A stretch of DNA of 25,285 nucleotides from JAWLGW01 sp964569055 (GCA_964569055.1 CAZMSZ010000070.1:1-25285), one strand, 5' to 3'; counted from the stretch's first letter, positions 9,031 through 16,026 are shown. Notes: generated by a model not told the origin, from the letters alone. Numbers and translations: made by a program.

Positions 9031-9624
9031 CTAGTACAGGAGCCCGAGCACGGACTCGGAGACCTCGGTGTTCCCCGTCGTCTTCCACGTGACCGTCACC
9101 CGGACCGGCAAGATCGCGATCTCCCCGGCCGGGACGTCCGTCGCCTCGTCGAACGCCTTGTTGGCGTTGATGTCGACGTCGACCAGGCCGGTGGCGGCCT
9201 GCACCAGCGACTCCTGCGTCCAGGCCTCGACCGTGAGCGTTCCCACGACCGCCCCCGTGGTGCCGCGCGCCGCGTCGGCGTGGTCGGCGGCCTGCCCGCG
9301 GATCACCGTGTCGGCGAGCACGAGCGTGGCCTTGCCCGCGCTGGACCCGCCGAGGTCGGTCAGGATCCGCTGAAAAGCCTCCTCGCGGCCGACGGGCGTG
9401 GTCCAGGCCGGGTCGTGCAGGCTGGCCTGCAGCTCGGCCAGCTTGCCGTAGGCGAGACCCCGCGCCAGCTCCTGCTCGGAGAGCAGCCGCTGCGCGGCGC
9501 CCGCGCTGCTCACGAAGGCCATCACCGCGAGCAGCGCGAACACCAGGACACCGAACGCGATCACGATCTCGAGCAGCGAGAAGGCGCGCGCTCGAAGCGA
9601 GGGCCGGGCGAAGGTGGACGTCAT
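9031..9624 (-). CDS. Minor pseudopilin, PilV/GspI-like
   Basis: A 197-residue prepilin-like protein and the first gene of the pseudopilin operon. The leader MTSTFARPSLRARA is followed by FSLLEIVIAFGVLVFALLAV with Glu at +5, the classic class III signal of type IV pilins and pseudopilins, with Ala instead of Gly before the cut. After the helix comes AAQRLLSEQELARGLAYGKLAEL, typical of PilV and GspI, where the conserved stretch reads roughly ARxxAxxKLxEL. The C-terminal half is beta-rich and ends LPVRVTVTWKTTGN, again as in PilV and GspI. It would be inserted in the inner membrane and assembled at the tip of a pilus or pseudopilus. The ATG is the only start before the leader; no clear Shine-Dalgarno sequence is visible. 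Confidence 0.88.
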   Translation of the reverse strand: MTSTFARPSLRARAFSLLEIVIAFGVLVFALLAVMAFVSSAGAAQRLLSEQELARGLAYGKLAELQASLHDPAWTTPVGREEAFQRILTDLGGSSAGKATLVLADTVIRGQAADHADAARGTTGAVVGTLTVEAWTQESLVQAATGLVDVDINANKAFDEATDVPAGEIAILPVRVTVTWKTTGNTEVSESVLGLLY

Positions 9625-9763
9625 GGCCGACGCCGAGCACGCGGAGGACCGCTGTCGGCGAAGGGAGTTAGGTCGCGCGATCGTCCGCAGACCCGAACAG
9701 GCGCGTTCACTGGCCGGCTTTCAGGACAGGTAAGTCGTTTCCGGACAAAAGGAATAGGCGGTT

Positions 9764-9805
9764 TCCTGATGGCGCTCGGCGGGAAGGCCTCTAGCGCCAT
9801 CGGGG
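9764..9805 (+). ncRNA. Structured RNA element or leader hairpin, candidate
   Basis: The arms GATGGCGCT and AGCGCCATC pair perfectly (9 bp). On the plus strand the stem extends by U-G, C-G, C-G and U-G pairs to 13 bp (9764-9776 with 9793-9805). A small inner GGC/GCC stem sits within the 16-base loop. The extra G-U pairs exist only in plus-strand RNA, which hints that this strand is transcribed, about 160 bases ahead of the selenoprotein start. There is no T-run. It may be part of a 5' leader, a small RNA or a protein-binding palindrome. Confidence 0.3.
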
Positions 9806-9949
9806 CGACCCTGATGCAGTCGGTAGAAGGTCCCCGGGTATGGCGGATCGGGTCGATCGGCAGCGAGGGTGGCCTCGGCGCCGACTCCCACTCCCGCGGG
9901 TCACCCGGCCCGGATACGGTGGGCGGCGGACCACGGGTCCATTCACACC

Positions 9950-9956
9950 GGAGGAG
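9950..9956 (+). promoter_or_regulatory. Strong Shine-Dalgarno GGAGGAG of the selenoprotein gene
   Basis: GGAGGAG ends six bases before the ATG at 9963. It fixes the start at the Sec signal peptide and argues that the region upstream of the two TGA codons is really translated, not a relic. Confidence 0.8.
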
Positions 9957-9962
9957 AACGAG

Positions 9963-10640
9963 ATGCGCAGGAGTCTGTTGGTCCTCGCCGCTTCGGCGAG
10001 CGTGGGCCTGATGGCGGTCTCGGCGCGCGCGGACGACGACGTCCCCGCGGCCGAGGTCCGGGGCACGGTGGAGCTCGCCGTGCCCGGCATGACGTGAGCG
10101 GTTGGCTGACCGGCTCAGGTCCGGGCGGCCCTGGAAGGGCCCGCCACCAAGAAGGTCGACATCGATTTCGAGGGGAAGCGCGTGTCCGTGGAGTTCGAGC
10201 CCGAGAAGGTCGGACCCGCGGAGCTGCTGAGCAAGCTGACCAAGGCGCGTAAGTACGCCAAGTCGTCGATCGTGAGCACGGGGGCGGTCGCGACCGCTCC
10301 GTCCGCCACGGCGCGCGCCACGGTGAAGCTGGAGAAGACGGGCGACGAGGGTGAGCTGCGGGTCGAGGTCGCGCCGCCGAAGGGCAAGACCCTGGCCAAG
10401 AAGCGGCCCGAGCTGAAGCTCGGCGACGGGGGCGGCCGGATCCTGTGGGCGAAGCAGGAGCGGGTGGCCTGGGACGAGAAGTGGCCATTCCGGGAGGTGC
10501 GCGCCTTCTCGGTGAGCGACGGCGAGGGCGAGGAGCCCGAGCCGCTCGTGGTGAGCGTCACCTACTACGAGGAGGGCGACGACGGCGAGCCGGTGGAGCG
10601 CACCGTCGAGCTGCCGATCCGGGTCACGCTGAAGGACTAG
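9963..10640 (+). CDS. Predicted double-selenocysteine MerP-like HMA-domain protein, secreted (two in-frame TGA read as Sec)
   Basis: Reading from the ATG at 9963 to the TAG at 10640 gives 225 residues if TGA codons 45 (10095-10097) and 49 (10107-10109) are selenocysteine. Residues 1-23 are a Sec signal peptide (ending AVSARA). Residues 35-98 are a heavy-metal-associated domain: VELAVPGMT, U-AVG-U-P, AQVRAALEG, KKVDIDFEGKRVSVEFEPE and a helix. MerP of mercury-resistance operons has the near-identical VTLAVPGMTC followed by AACP; both metal-binding cysteines are here TGA, with three rather than two residues between them. The protein has no cysteine. Residues 115-225 form a second, beta-rich domain of unknown role, weakly like the N-terminal domain of DsbD. 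A Shine-Dalgarno sequence precedes, SECIS-like hairpins follow the TGAs, and a terminator-like hairpin follows the stop. Likely a periplasmic or surface metal or redox protein. The alternative is a pseudogene, but it would need both Cys codons and nothing else to be hit. Confidence 0.82.
10104..10130 (+). promoter_or_regulatory. SECIS-like hairpin A, for the first TGA
   Basis: GGCUG (10104-10108) pairs with CGGCC (10126-10130), then an A-G mismatch, then CCGG (10110-10113) pairs with CCGG (10121-10124) around the seven-base loop CUCAGGU. Sixteen bases separate the first TGA from the apical loop, at the short end of the bacterial SECIS range. The second TGA lies inside the stem. The loop lacks a G in its first two positions, so it is the weaker of the two candidates. 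Confidence 0.45.
10124..10145 (+). promoter_or_regulatory. SECIS-like hairpin B, best candidate for the second (and possibly both) TGA
   Basis: Nine base pairs (GGCGGCCCU with AGGGCC-C-GCC, one bulged C at 10142) close a GGA loop at 10133-10135. The loop begins with G, as in the bacterial SECIS consensus. It starts 23 bases after the second TGA and 35 after the first, both within the usual 16-37 range. It lies inside the coding region, as bacterial SECIS elements do. Hairpins A and B share bases 10124-10130 and cannot form together. Confidence 0.6.
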
Positions 10641-10647
10641 CGGGACC

Positions 10648-10676
10648 GCCGCGGGCGGCGCTCCGCCGCCCGCGGC
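10648..10676 (+). terminator. Terminator-like hairpin after the selenoprotein gene
   Basis: A perfect 13-bp inverted repeat (GCCGCGGGCGGCG and its complement) around a CTC loop begins eight bases after the TAG. No T-run follows. It separates this gene from asnB1, which has its own start signal at 10710. Confidence 0.6.
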
Positions 10677-10709
10677 GCCCGTCATCCCGGCGCTCGACCC
10701 GCCCTCGTC

Positions 10710-10715
10710 TACACT
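10710..10715 (+). promoter_or_regulatory. -10-like box TACACT, leaderless promoter of asnB copy 1
   Basis: TACACT stands seven bases before the ATG at 10723, with no Shine-Dalgarno sequence between. This spacing puts the transcription start at the start codon. Confidence 0.5.
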
Positions 10716-10722
10716 GCTCGCC

Positions 10723-12600
10723 ATGTGCGGGATCGTCGGGTTGATCCGCCATCGCTCCGCCGGCCCCGACGATCGGGCGCTGGTGGAGCGCATGGCCGCC
10801 GCGCTGCGGCACCGCGGCCCCGACGGCGCGGGCGTGTGGTCGGCCGGGAGCGGGACGCTCGGCCACCGCCGGCTGGCGGTCGTCGACCTCAGCGACGCCG
10901 CGGCGCAGCCCATGACCGCGGGCGAGGTCGGGCTGACCTACAACGGCGAGACCTACGATCACCTCGCCTTGCGGGACGAGCTCGCGCGCGCGGGCGCGGC
11001 GTTCACGAGCCGCTCCGACACCGAGGTCGTCCTGCGCGGCTACCTCGCCTGGGGCGAGGCGGTCGTGGAGCGGCTCGACGGCATGTTCGCGCTCGGGGTG
11101 TGGGACGCCGCGCGCGGGCGGCTGCTGCTGGCGCGCGACCGCTACGGCGAGAAGCCGCTGTACTACGTCCTCCTCGCCGACGGCGGGCTCGCCTTCGCCT
11201 CCGAGCCGCGCGCCCTGCGCCTGCTCCCGCCCGAGCTGCTCGGCCACCCCTGGCAGGTCGACCGCGCGGCGCTCGCGCAGTACCTCGCCACCGACACCTT
11301 CCCGGGCGAGACCACCGTGTGGCGCGGGGTGCGCAAGCTCCCGCCCGGCGCGACCCTGGTGTGGGAGGCGGGGCGCGCCCGGCTGCGGCGCTACTGGACG
11401 CGCCGCTACGGCCACCTCGAGCTCGGAGCGCGCGAGGCCGAGGCGCGGCTGTGGGAGCTGCTGGTGCGCGCGGTCGAGCGGCGGCTCATGAGCGACGTGC
11501 CGCTGGGCGTGTTCCTCTCGGGCGGGCTCGACTCCTCGGCCGTGCTCGCGGCGGCCGCCGAGGTGACCGACGCCGCGCGGCTGCGCACGTTCGCGATCGG
11601 CTTCCGCGAGGCCTCCTACGACGAGTCGCCGTTCGCCGCGGCGGTGGCGCGCCACGTCGGCGCCCGCCACGACGTGCTCGTCCTCGACGCGCCCGAGCTG
11701 TTGGCCCACCTGCCCGAGGTGCTCGACCACCTCGACGAGCCGCTGGCCGACGCCTCGGTCGTGCCCACCTACGCCCTGTGCAAGTTCGCCCGGCGCGAGG
11801 TCACCGTCGCGCTCGGCGGCGACGGCGGCGACGAGCTCCTGTGCGGCTACGACACGTTCGTGGCCGAGCGGCTGGCGCGGCCCTACCTGCGCCTGCCGCG
11901 GCTGGTGCGCGCGCCCCTCGAGGCCGCGGCCCTGCGCCTGCCGGCCTCGCCCGGGCGCATGAGCGCCCCGTTCCTGGCCCGCCGCTTCGTGCGCGGGCTC
12001 GACCCCGACCCGCTGCGGCGCAACGTGCGCTGGTTCGGCTCGTTCCTCCCCGAGGAGGCCAGCGCGCTGGTGATCGGCGCCCCCTCGCCGAGCGAGCTGT
12101 TCGCCGAGCTCGAGCGCGGGCCGCGCCCCGCGGGCGAGGAGGGGGTGCTCGACCTGTGGACCCGCTGGTACCTCCCCGACGACGTGCTCACCAAGGTCGA
12201 CCGCGCCTCCATGGCGGTCTCGCTCGAGGCGCGCGCCCCGTTCCTCGACCCCGAGCTGGCCGCGTTCGCGCACGGGCTGCCGCTGCGCTACAAGCTGCGC
12301 GGGCTGACGCGCAAGTGGCTGCTCAAGCGCGCGCTGCGCGGGCGGCTCCCCCAGGCGGTGCTCCGTCGCCGCAAGCAGGGCTTCGCCGCGCCGGTGGCGG
12401 ACTGGCTGCGCGGCCCCCTGCGCGCCGAGCTGCTCGAGCTGCTCGCGCCGGCGGCGCTCGAGCGGGCGGGCCTGCTGCGCCCCGAGCCGGTGCAGCGCCT
12501 GGTGCGCGAGCACCTCGCCGGGCGCGATCACCGCAAGGAGCTGTGGGCGCTGTACGTGCTCCAGCGCTGGCTCGCGCGCCGCGGGCCGGAGGCGCCATGA
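10723..12600 (+). CDS. asnB: Asparagine synthetase (glutamine-hydrolysing)-type amidotransferase, copy 1
   Basis: A 625-residue class II glutamine amidotransferase fused to an ATP-dependent synthetase domain. MCGIVGLI puts the catalytic Cys at position 2, exposed after Met removal. RHRGPDGAG and TYNGETYDH form the glutaminase site. Near residue 266 the synthetase domain has the PP-loop FLSGGLDSSAVL, followed by LGGDGGDELLCGYDTF and DRASMAVSLEARAPFLD. All expected residues are present, so it should amidate a carboxylate using glutamine and ATP. In exopolysaccharide and exosortase clusters such AsnB homologues probably amidate uronic acids rather than aspartate; here the next gene, starting in an ATGA overlap, is a glycosyltransferase, and a uronate epimerase lies 5 kb away, which favours that role. 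No Shine-Dalgarno sequence is seen; a TACACT box seven bases upstream suggests a leaderless mRNA. Confidence 0.93.
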   Translation: MCGIVGLIRHRSAGPDDRALVERMAAALRHRGPDGAGVWSAGSGTLGHRRLAVVDLSDAAAQPMTAGEVGLTYNGETYDHLALRDELARAGAAFTSRSDTEVVLRGYLAWGEAVVERLDGMFALGVWDAARGRLLLARDRYGEKPLYYVLLADGGLAFASEPRALRLLPPELLGHPWQVDRAALAQYLATDTFPGETTVWRGVRKLPPGATLVWEAGRARLRRYWTRRYGHLELGAREAEARLWELLVRAVERRLMSDVPLGVFLSGGLDSSAVLAAAAEVTDAARLRTFAIGFREASYDESPFAAAVARHVGARHDVLVLDAPELLAHLPEVLDHLDEPLADASVVPTYALCKFARREVTVALGGDGGDELLCGYDTFVAERLARPYLRLPRLVRAPLEAAALRLPASPGRMSAPFLARRFVRGLDPDPLRRNVRWFGSFLPEEASALVIGAPSPSELFAELERGPRPAGEEGVLDLWTRWYLPDDVLTKVDRASMAVSLEARAPFLDPELAAFAHGLPLRYKLRGLTRKWLLKRALRGRLPQAVLRRRKQGFAAPVADWLRGPLRAELLELLAPAALERAGLLRPEPVQRLVREHLAGRDHRKELWALYVLQRWLARRGPEAP

Positions 12601-13610
12601 GCCCGCGGCCGATCAAGCTGATCATTCAGATCCCCTGCTGGAACGAGGAGGCGACGCTCCCCACCACCTTCGGCGCCCTGCCCCGCGCGCTCCCCGGGGT
12701 CGACGTGGTCGAGACGCTGGTGATCGACGACGGCTCCACCGACCGGACCGTCGAGGTCGCGCGGGCGCTCGGCGTGGACCACGTGGTCCAGCTCGTGACG
12801 CACCAGGGGCTGGCGCGGGCGTTCCAGCGCGGGCTGCTGGAGTGCCTGGCGCGCGGCGCCGACGTGGTCGTGAACACCGACGCCGACGACCAGTACTGCG
12901 CCGAGGACATCCCCGCGCTGGTGGCGCCGGTCCTCTCGGGCGAGGCCGACTACGTGATCGGCGACCGCGGGGTGGAGCGCCTGCCCCACTTCTCCTGGAT
13001 CAAGAAGAGGCTGCAGCGGTTCGGCAGCTACGTGGTGCGGGTCGCCTCGCGCACCGACGTGCCCGACACCACCAGCGGGTTCCGCGCCCTCTCGCGCCGC
13101 GCGATCCTGCACCTCTCGGTGCACTCGAGCTACACCTACACCCACGAGACCCTGATCCAGGCCGGCCGCAAGGACCTGCCGGTCCGCTCGGTCCCGGTGC
13201 GGGTCAAGGAGGTCCGCCGCCCCTCGCGGCTGTTCAAGAGCATCCCGCGCTACGTGCTCCGCTCGGCCAACACGATCGTGCGGATCTACCTGCTCTACAA
13301 CGCGTTCGCGGTGTTCACCACGCTGGCGCTGGGCGCGCTCGGGCTGGCCCTGGGCTGCGTGGCGGCGCACCTCGCGCTGCCGCGCCTGGCGCCCGCGATC
13401 GAGCTGGGGTCGGGCCTGCTGTGGGCTGCGGGCGGGGCGGCGTTCCTGGCGGTGCAGCTGCTGCTGACCGCGGCGCTGGCGGACCTGCTGGCGGTGAACC
13501 GCCGGCTGCAGGAGGAGACGCTGACCTACCTGCGGGCGCTGCACTACGGGGGTGAGCGGCGAGGGGAGCGTTCACCGCCGGACGGGCCTCCGTCGCTCAG
13601 GGAGGGGTGA
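12597..13610 (+). CDS. Family 2 glycosyltransferase, membrane-anchored (polyprenyl-phosphate sugar transferase-like)
   Basis: A 337-residue GT2 enzyme. The N-terminus IIQIPCWNEEATLP and the nucleotide-binding LVIDDGSTDRTVEVA are typical, then THQGLARAFQRGL and the metal-binding NTDADDQY near residue 95. DYVIGDRGVERLPHFSWIKK, SGFRALSRRAIL and the C-terminal VRVKEVRRPSRLFKSI match the dolichol- or undecaprenyl-phosphate mannosyl/glucosyltransferase branch. Two hydrophobic segments at about 230-258 and 270-295 should anchor it in the inner membrane. It likely loads a sugar on a lipid carrier or a growing glycan. It starts in an ATGA overlap with asnB copy 1, so the two are translated together. 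Its last 14 bases overlap the end of the convergent kinase gene. The C-terminal tail after the helices is basic and proline-rich. Confidence 0.9.
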   Translation: MSPRPIKLIIQIPCWNEEATLPTTFGALPRALPGVDVVETLVIDDGSTDRTVEVARALGVDHVVQLVTHQGLARAFQRGLLECLARGADVVVNTDADDQYCAEDIPALVAPVLSGEADYVIGDRGVERLPHFSWIKKRLQRFGSYVVRVASRTDVPDTTSGFRALSRRAILHLSVHSSYTYTHETLIQAGRKDLPVRSVPVRVKEVRRPSRLFKSIPRYVLRSANTIVRIYLLYNAFAVFTTLALGALGLALGCVAAHLALPRLAPAIELGSGLLWAAGGAAFLAVQLLLTAALADLLAVNRRLQEETLTYLRALHYGGERRGERSPPDGPPSLREG

Positions 13611-15957
13611 GGGCCACGTCCACCACGCCGAATCGAGCGCGCTTCTCGCCCTCCAGCGCTTCCCACATGAGCACCAGCGATCGTTCGCCGTTCGTCAGCC
13701 AGACGCGCTTCAGGCGCCAGGGTTCGGGCCCGAACTGCAGCGGGTCCGCGAGCTCGCGTTCGTCGGCCAGGTCCCAGGCTCGCAGCTCGGAGCGCGTCTC
13801 GCGCACCGTCGCCCCGTCGGTATAGCTGATCGAGAACAGCACCCGCCCGTCCGCGGCGAGCACGGCGCCCTGGGGGGGACCGGCGTGCGCGGCAGGGACG
13901 TTCGATCGCACGCCGCCGCCAAAGCCCTCGCCCAATGCCCTCGTGAACGGCTCCGCCTCCTTGCCATCCAGCTGGCCGACCTCGGTCAGCCTCGCGTCCA
14001 GCAGATGGAAGGTCAGGCTCCGAGACGCGGCGCGGCCGAGGAGGAGGCGCGGCGGCTCTCGCTCTGCAAGCGCGAGGACGACCCGCGGCTCGTCACCGGT
14101 GTAAGGCTCCGTCAGCGTCGTCCAGGAGTCCGCCTCGCTCCAGCGGGCGAGCGCATACTCGAAGTTCATGTCGTCGTGCTGCCCGCACGCCACGAACAGC
14201 GTGCGCTCCACGAAGGTCAGGTCCCAAATCCGGTAGGGGAGCACGCGCTCGGTCACGGCCTCGAGCGAGCCCTCGCCCCGGCTCGCCGCCAAGACGTCCT
14301 CCCAGCGAAACACGGCGAGGCCGACGTGCTGCCGAGCCAGCGCGGCGCTCGGCTTTCCGTCCGAGCCGAGAGGCAAGGTGGTACGTGCGACCGCGAGGAG
14401 CGCGCCGTCGGCGCTCGAGACCAGCGCTTCGGGTTGCGGAAAGACCGGTGTGGGCAGGTCCGGCCCGAGGCTCGACTCCCCGACGGAGAGGTCGATCGTG
14501 CGGAGGAACGACTCGCCGCCCCGCTTCGCGCCTCCCAGGACGGCGAGCGGTTCGCCGCGGGAGCGCAGCGCGATCGCGGTGAAGACCGCCGGGGCCAGCG
14601 CCCTCTTCGTTAGCGGGTCCGGCATGGGATCCCACGGCCGCAACACCCCCAGGCGTGAGGTTTGGGGGCCGTTCGACGGGGTCCAGCGCTGGGCCGCGAA
14701 CAAGGCGTCGCCGAACGGGACCGCGGCCAGCTCGAATCCCGGGTGGATCGCGACCTGAAAGCCGGCGCCCTGCCGAGGCTCGTCGCCGAGGGGTCCGGCC
14801 TCCGCGACCCGCCTCAGCTTGAGCTGGAGATACACGCGCCGCATGGGCGCGAACTCCCCCGCGTCGGGGTGGTCGCGCAGCCAATCCTCTACCTTGGCGA
14901 TCTTCGCTCCGGTCGATCCTCCCGCCTGCTCGATCGCTTCGATCGCCTGGACCGGATCGTCGGGGAGGGCGGGGCCCTGGTCGGCGGAGGCAGGGGCTCG
15001 AGCCGTGGTGATCGCTGCGGCGCGGGCGGGCGGCGACCCGGACGGCTCGTCGCGCGAGCGCACGGCCAGGGCGGCCGCGGCGCCGAGCACGAGCACGAGC
15101 CCTGCCGCCGCCACCAGCGGCCCACGGCGGCTCCGGGCGGGCGCGCTCAGCTCTCCGGCCGCGAACCGCCGCAGCTCGTCCGCCAGCGCGGCCGCGCTCG
15201 GGTAGCGGTCCTCTGGCTGCTTGGCCAGCGCGCGCCGCAGCACCGCGAGCAGCTCGGGGGGGACGCCCTCCGCCGGGGTCGGCCACAGCGGCTCCCGAGT
15301 CAGCACCGCCGTGATCAGGTTCGGCAGGCTGGGCGCCTCGAAGGGCGGGCGCGCGGCGACGGCGGCGAACAGCACGGCGCCCAGGCCGTAGACGTCGGTC
15401 ACCGGGCCGATCCGCGCGCGCTCCCCGCCCGCCTGCTCGGGCGCCATGTAGGCGGGGGTGCCGAGCATGGCGCCGGTGCGGGTGAGGGCCTCGGCGCTCT
15501 CGTCGCGCACCAGCCCGAGGTCGAGCAGCACGGGGCGCCCGTCGGGGCGCACGATCAGGTTGGCGGGCTTGAGGTCGCGGTGCAGCAGGCCCGCCGCGTG
15601 GAGCGCCGCGACGGCGTCGGCCAGCTCGGCCACCAGCAGCGCCGCCTCGCGCGGCGCGAGCGGGCCCCTGCGCAGGCGCCCGTCCAGGCTCTCGCCCTCG
15701 ACCAGCTCGGTCGCAATGAACGGGCCCTGGGCCGCGCGCCCGACCTCGTGCACGGCGACGAGGTTGGCGTGGCGCACGCGCGCCATGGCCTGGGCCTCGC
15801 GCCCGAAGCGCAACAGCGCCTCGGGGGCGGCGAGGTCCTCCCGGATCAGCTTGAGCGCGAGGCGGCGCCCGAGCGTCGGGTCGACGGCCTCGTAGACCAC
15901 CCCCATGCCCCCGCGCCCGAGCTCACGCACGACCTCGAACCGCCCCACCCGCTCCAT
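13597..15957 (-). CDS. Transmembrane Hanks-type Ser/Thr protein kinase with C-terminal sensor domain, copy 1
   Basis: A 786-residue PknB-like kinase. Residues 1-265 hold the kinase domain: ELGRGGMGVVYEAVD (Gly loop), LALKLIRED (ATP lysine), LLHRDLKPANLIV (catalytic loop), LLDLGLVRDES (DLG in place of DFG), GTPAYMAPEQAGG and TDVYGLGAVLFA. One transmembrane helix follows near 276-298 (GPLVAAAGLVLVLGAAAALA). The roughly 490-residue outer part begins with a helical linker (VEDWLRDHPDAGEF) and continues as repeated beta blades such as LRPWDPMPDP and LRAWDLADERELADP, probably a propeller. It should sense a signal outside and phosphorylate cytoplasmic targets. The ATG at 15957 is supported by a TACCCT box seven bases upstream. 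The gene is convergent with the asnB-glycosyltransferase pair and paralogous to the kinase at 20754-22970. The DLG variant is found in some active kinases. Confidence 0.92.
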   Translation of the reverse strand: MERVGRFEVVRELGRGGMGVVYEAVDPTLGRRLALKLIREDLAAPEALLRFGREAQAMARVRHANLVAVHEVGRAAQGPFIATELVEGESLDGRLRRGPLAPREAALLVAELADAVAALHAAGLLHRDLKPANLIVRPDGRPVLLDLGLVRDESAEALTRTGAMLGTPAYMAPEQAGGERARIGPVTDVYGLGAVLFAAVAARPPFEAPSLPNLITAVLTREPLWPTPAEGVPPELLAVLRRALAKQPEDRYPSAAALADELRRFAAGELSAPARSRRGPLVAAAGLVLVLGAAAALAVRSRDEPSGSPPARAAAITTARAPASADQGPALPDDPVQAIEAIEQAGGSTGAKIAKVEDWLRDHPDAGEFAPMRRVYLQLKLRRVAEAGPLGDEPRQGAGFQVAIHPGFELAAVPFGDALFAAQRWTPSNGPQTSRLGVLRPWDPMPDPLTKRALAPAVFTAIALRSRGEPLAVLGGAKRGGESFLRTIDLSVGESSLGPDLPTPVFPQPEALVSSADGALLAVARTTLPLGSDGKPSAALARQHVGLAVFRWEDVLAASRGEGSLEAVTERVLPYRIWDLTFVERTLFVACGQHDDMNFEYALARWSEADSWTTLTEPYTGDEPRVVLALAEREPPRLLLGRAASRSLTFHLLDARLTEVGQLDGKEAEPFTRALGEGFGGGVRSNVPAAHAGPPQGAVLAADGRVLFSISYTDGATVRETRSELRAWDLADERELADPLQFGPEPWRLKRVWLTNGERSLVLMWEALEGEKRARFGVVDVALTPP

Positions 15958-15964
15958 GGCGTCG

Positions 15965-15970
15965 AGGGTA
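15965..15970 (-). promoter_or_regulatory. -10-like box TACCCT, leaderless promoter of kinase copy 1
   Basis: On the minus strand TACCCT lies seven bases before the ATG at 15957. No Shine-Dalgarno sequence is present. It is divergent from the next plus-strand gene, whose start is only 69 bases away. Confidence 0.5.
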
Positions 15971-16026
15971 GCTCGACGGGGCCGCGCGCGCCCACGAACG
16001 GGGCGCGATCGGGTGGAATGGGGGCC

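Larger units (their letters stand above)
9625..9962. promoter_or_regulatory. Divergent intergenic region between the pseudopilin operon and the selenoprotein gene
   Basis: These 338 bases hold no convincing gene. They must carry the promoter of the minus-strand pseudopilin operon and that of the plus-strand selenoprotein gene. A locally less GC-rich patch (about 9730-9770) contains two similar ten-base copies, CGTTTCCGGA at 9736 and GGTTTCCTGA at 9760, 24 bases apart, which could be operator half-sites. I looked for a sigma-54 -24/-12 element and for the conserved strings of c-di-GMP (GEMM) riboswitches and saw neither. A TACGGT at 9915-9920 could be a -10 box for the plus-strand gene. Boundaries of the promoters are not determined. 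Confidence 0.4.

Noticed and set aside
9625..9962. c-di-GMP riboswitch or sigma-54 promoter ahead of the pseudopilin operon
   Set aside because: I did not find the conserved riboswitch strings or a TGGCAC-N5-TTGC element on the minus strand.
9963..10097. A 44-residue secreted peptide ending at the first TGA, and a separate 152-residue protein from GTG 10182
   Set aside because: Both are halves of one frame. The split falls in the middle of an HMA domain at the metal ligands, and the second piece has no start signal; selenocysteine read-through explains the data better.
9963..10640. TGA reassigned to an amino acid in the whole genome
   Set aside because: Several clearly bounded genes here end in TGA (aminotransferase, epimerase, HEAT protein, both asnB genes, first plus-strand glycosyltransferase, second glycosyltransferase on the minus strand).
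10725..13610. A single 961-residue plus-strand protein
   Set aside because: Its first two thirds are the +1 shadow of asnB copy 1, rich in Arg-Ala-Gly; only the part from 12597 is a real protein.
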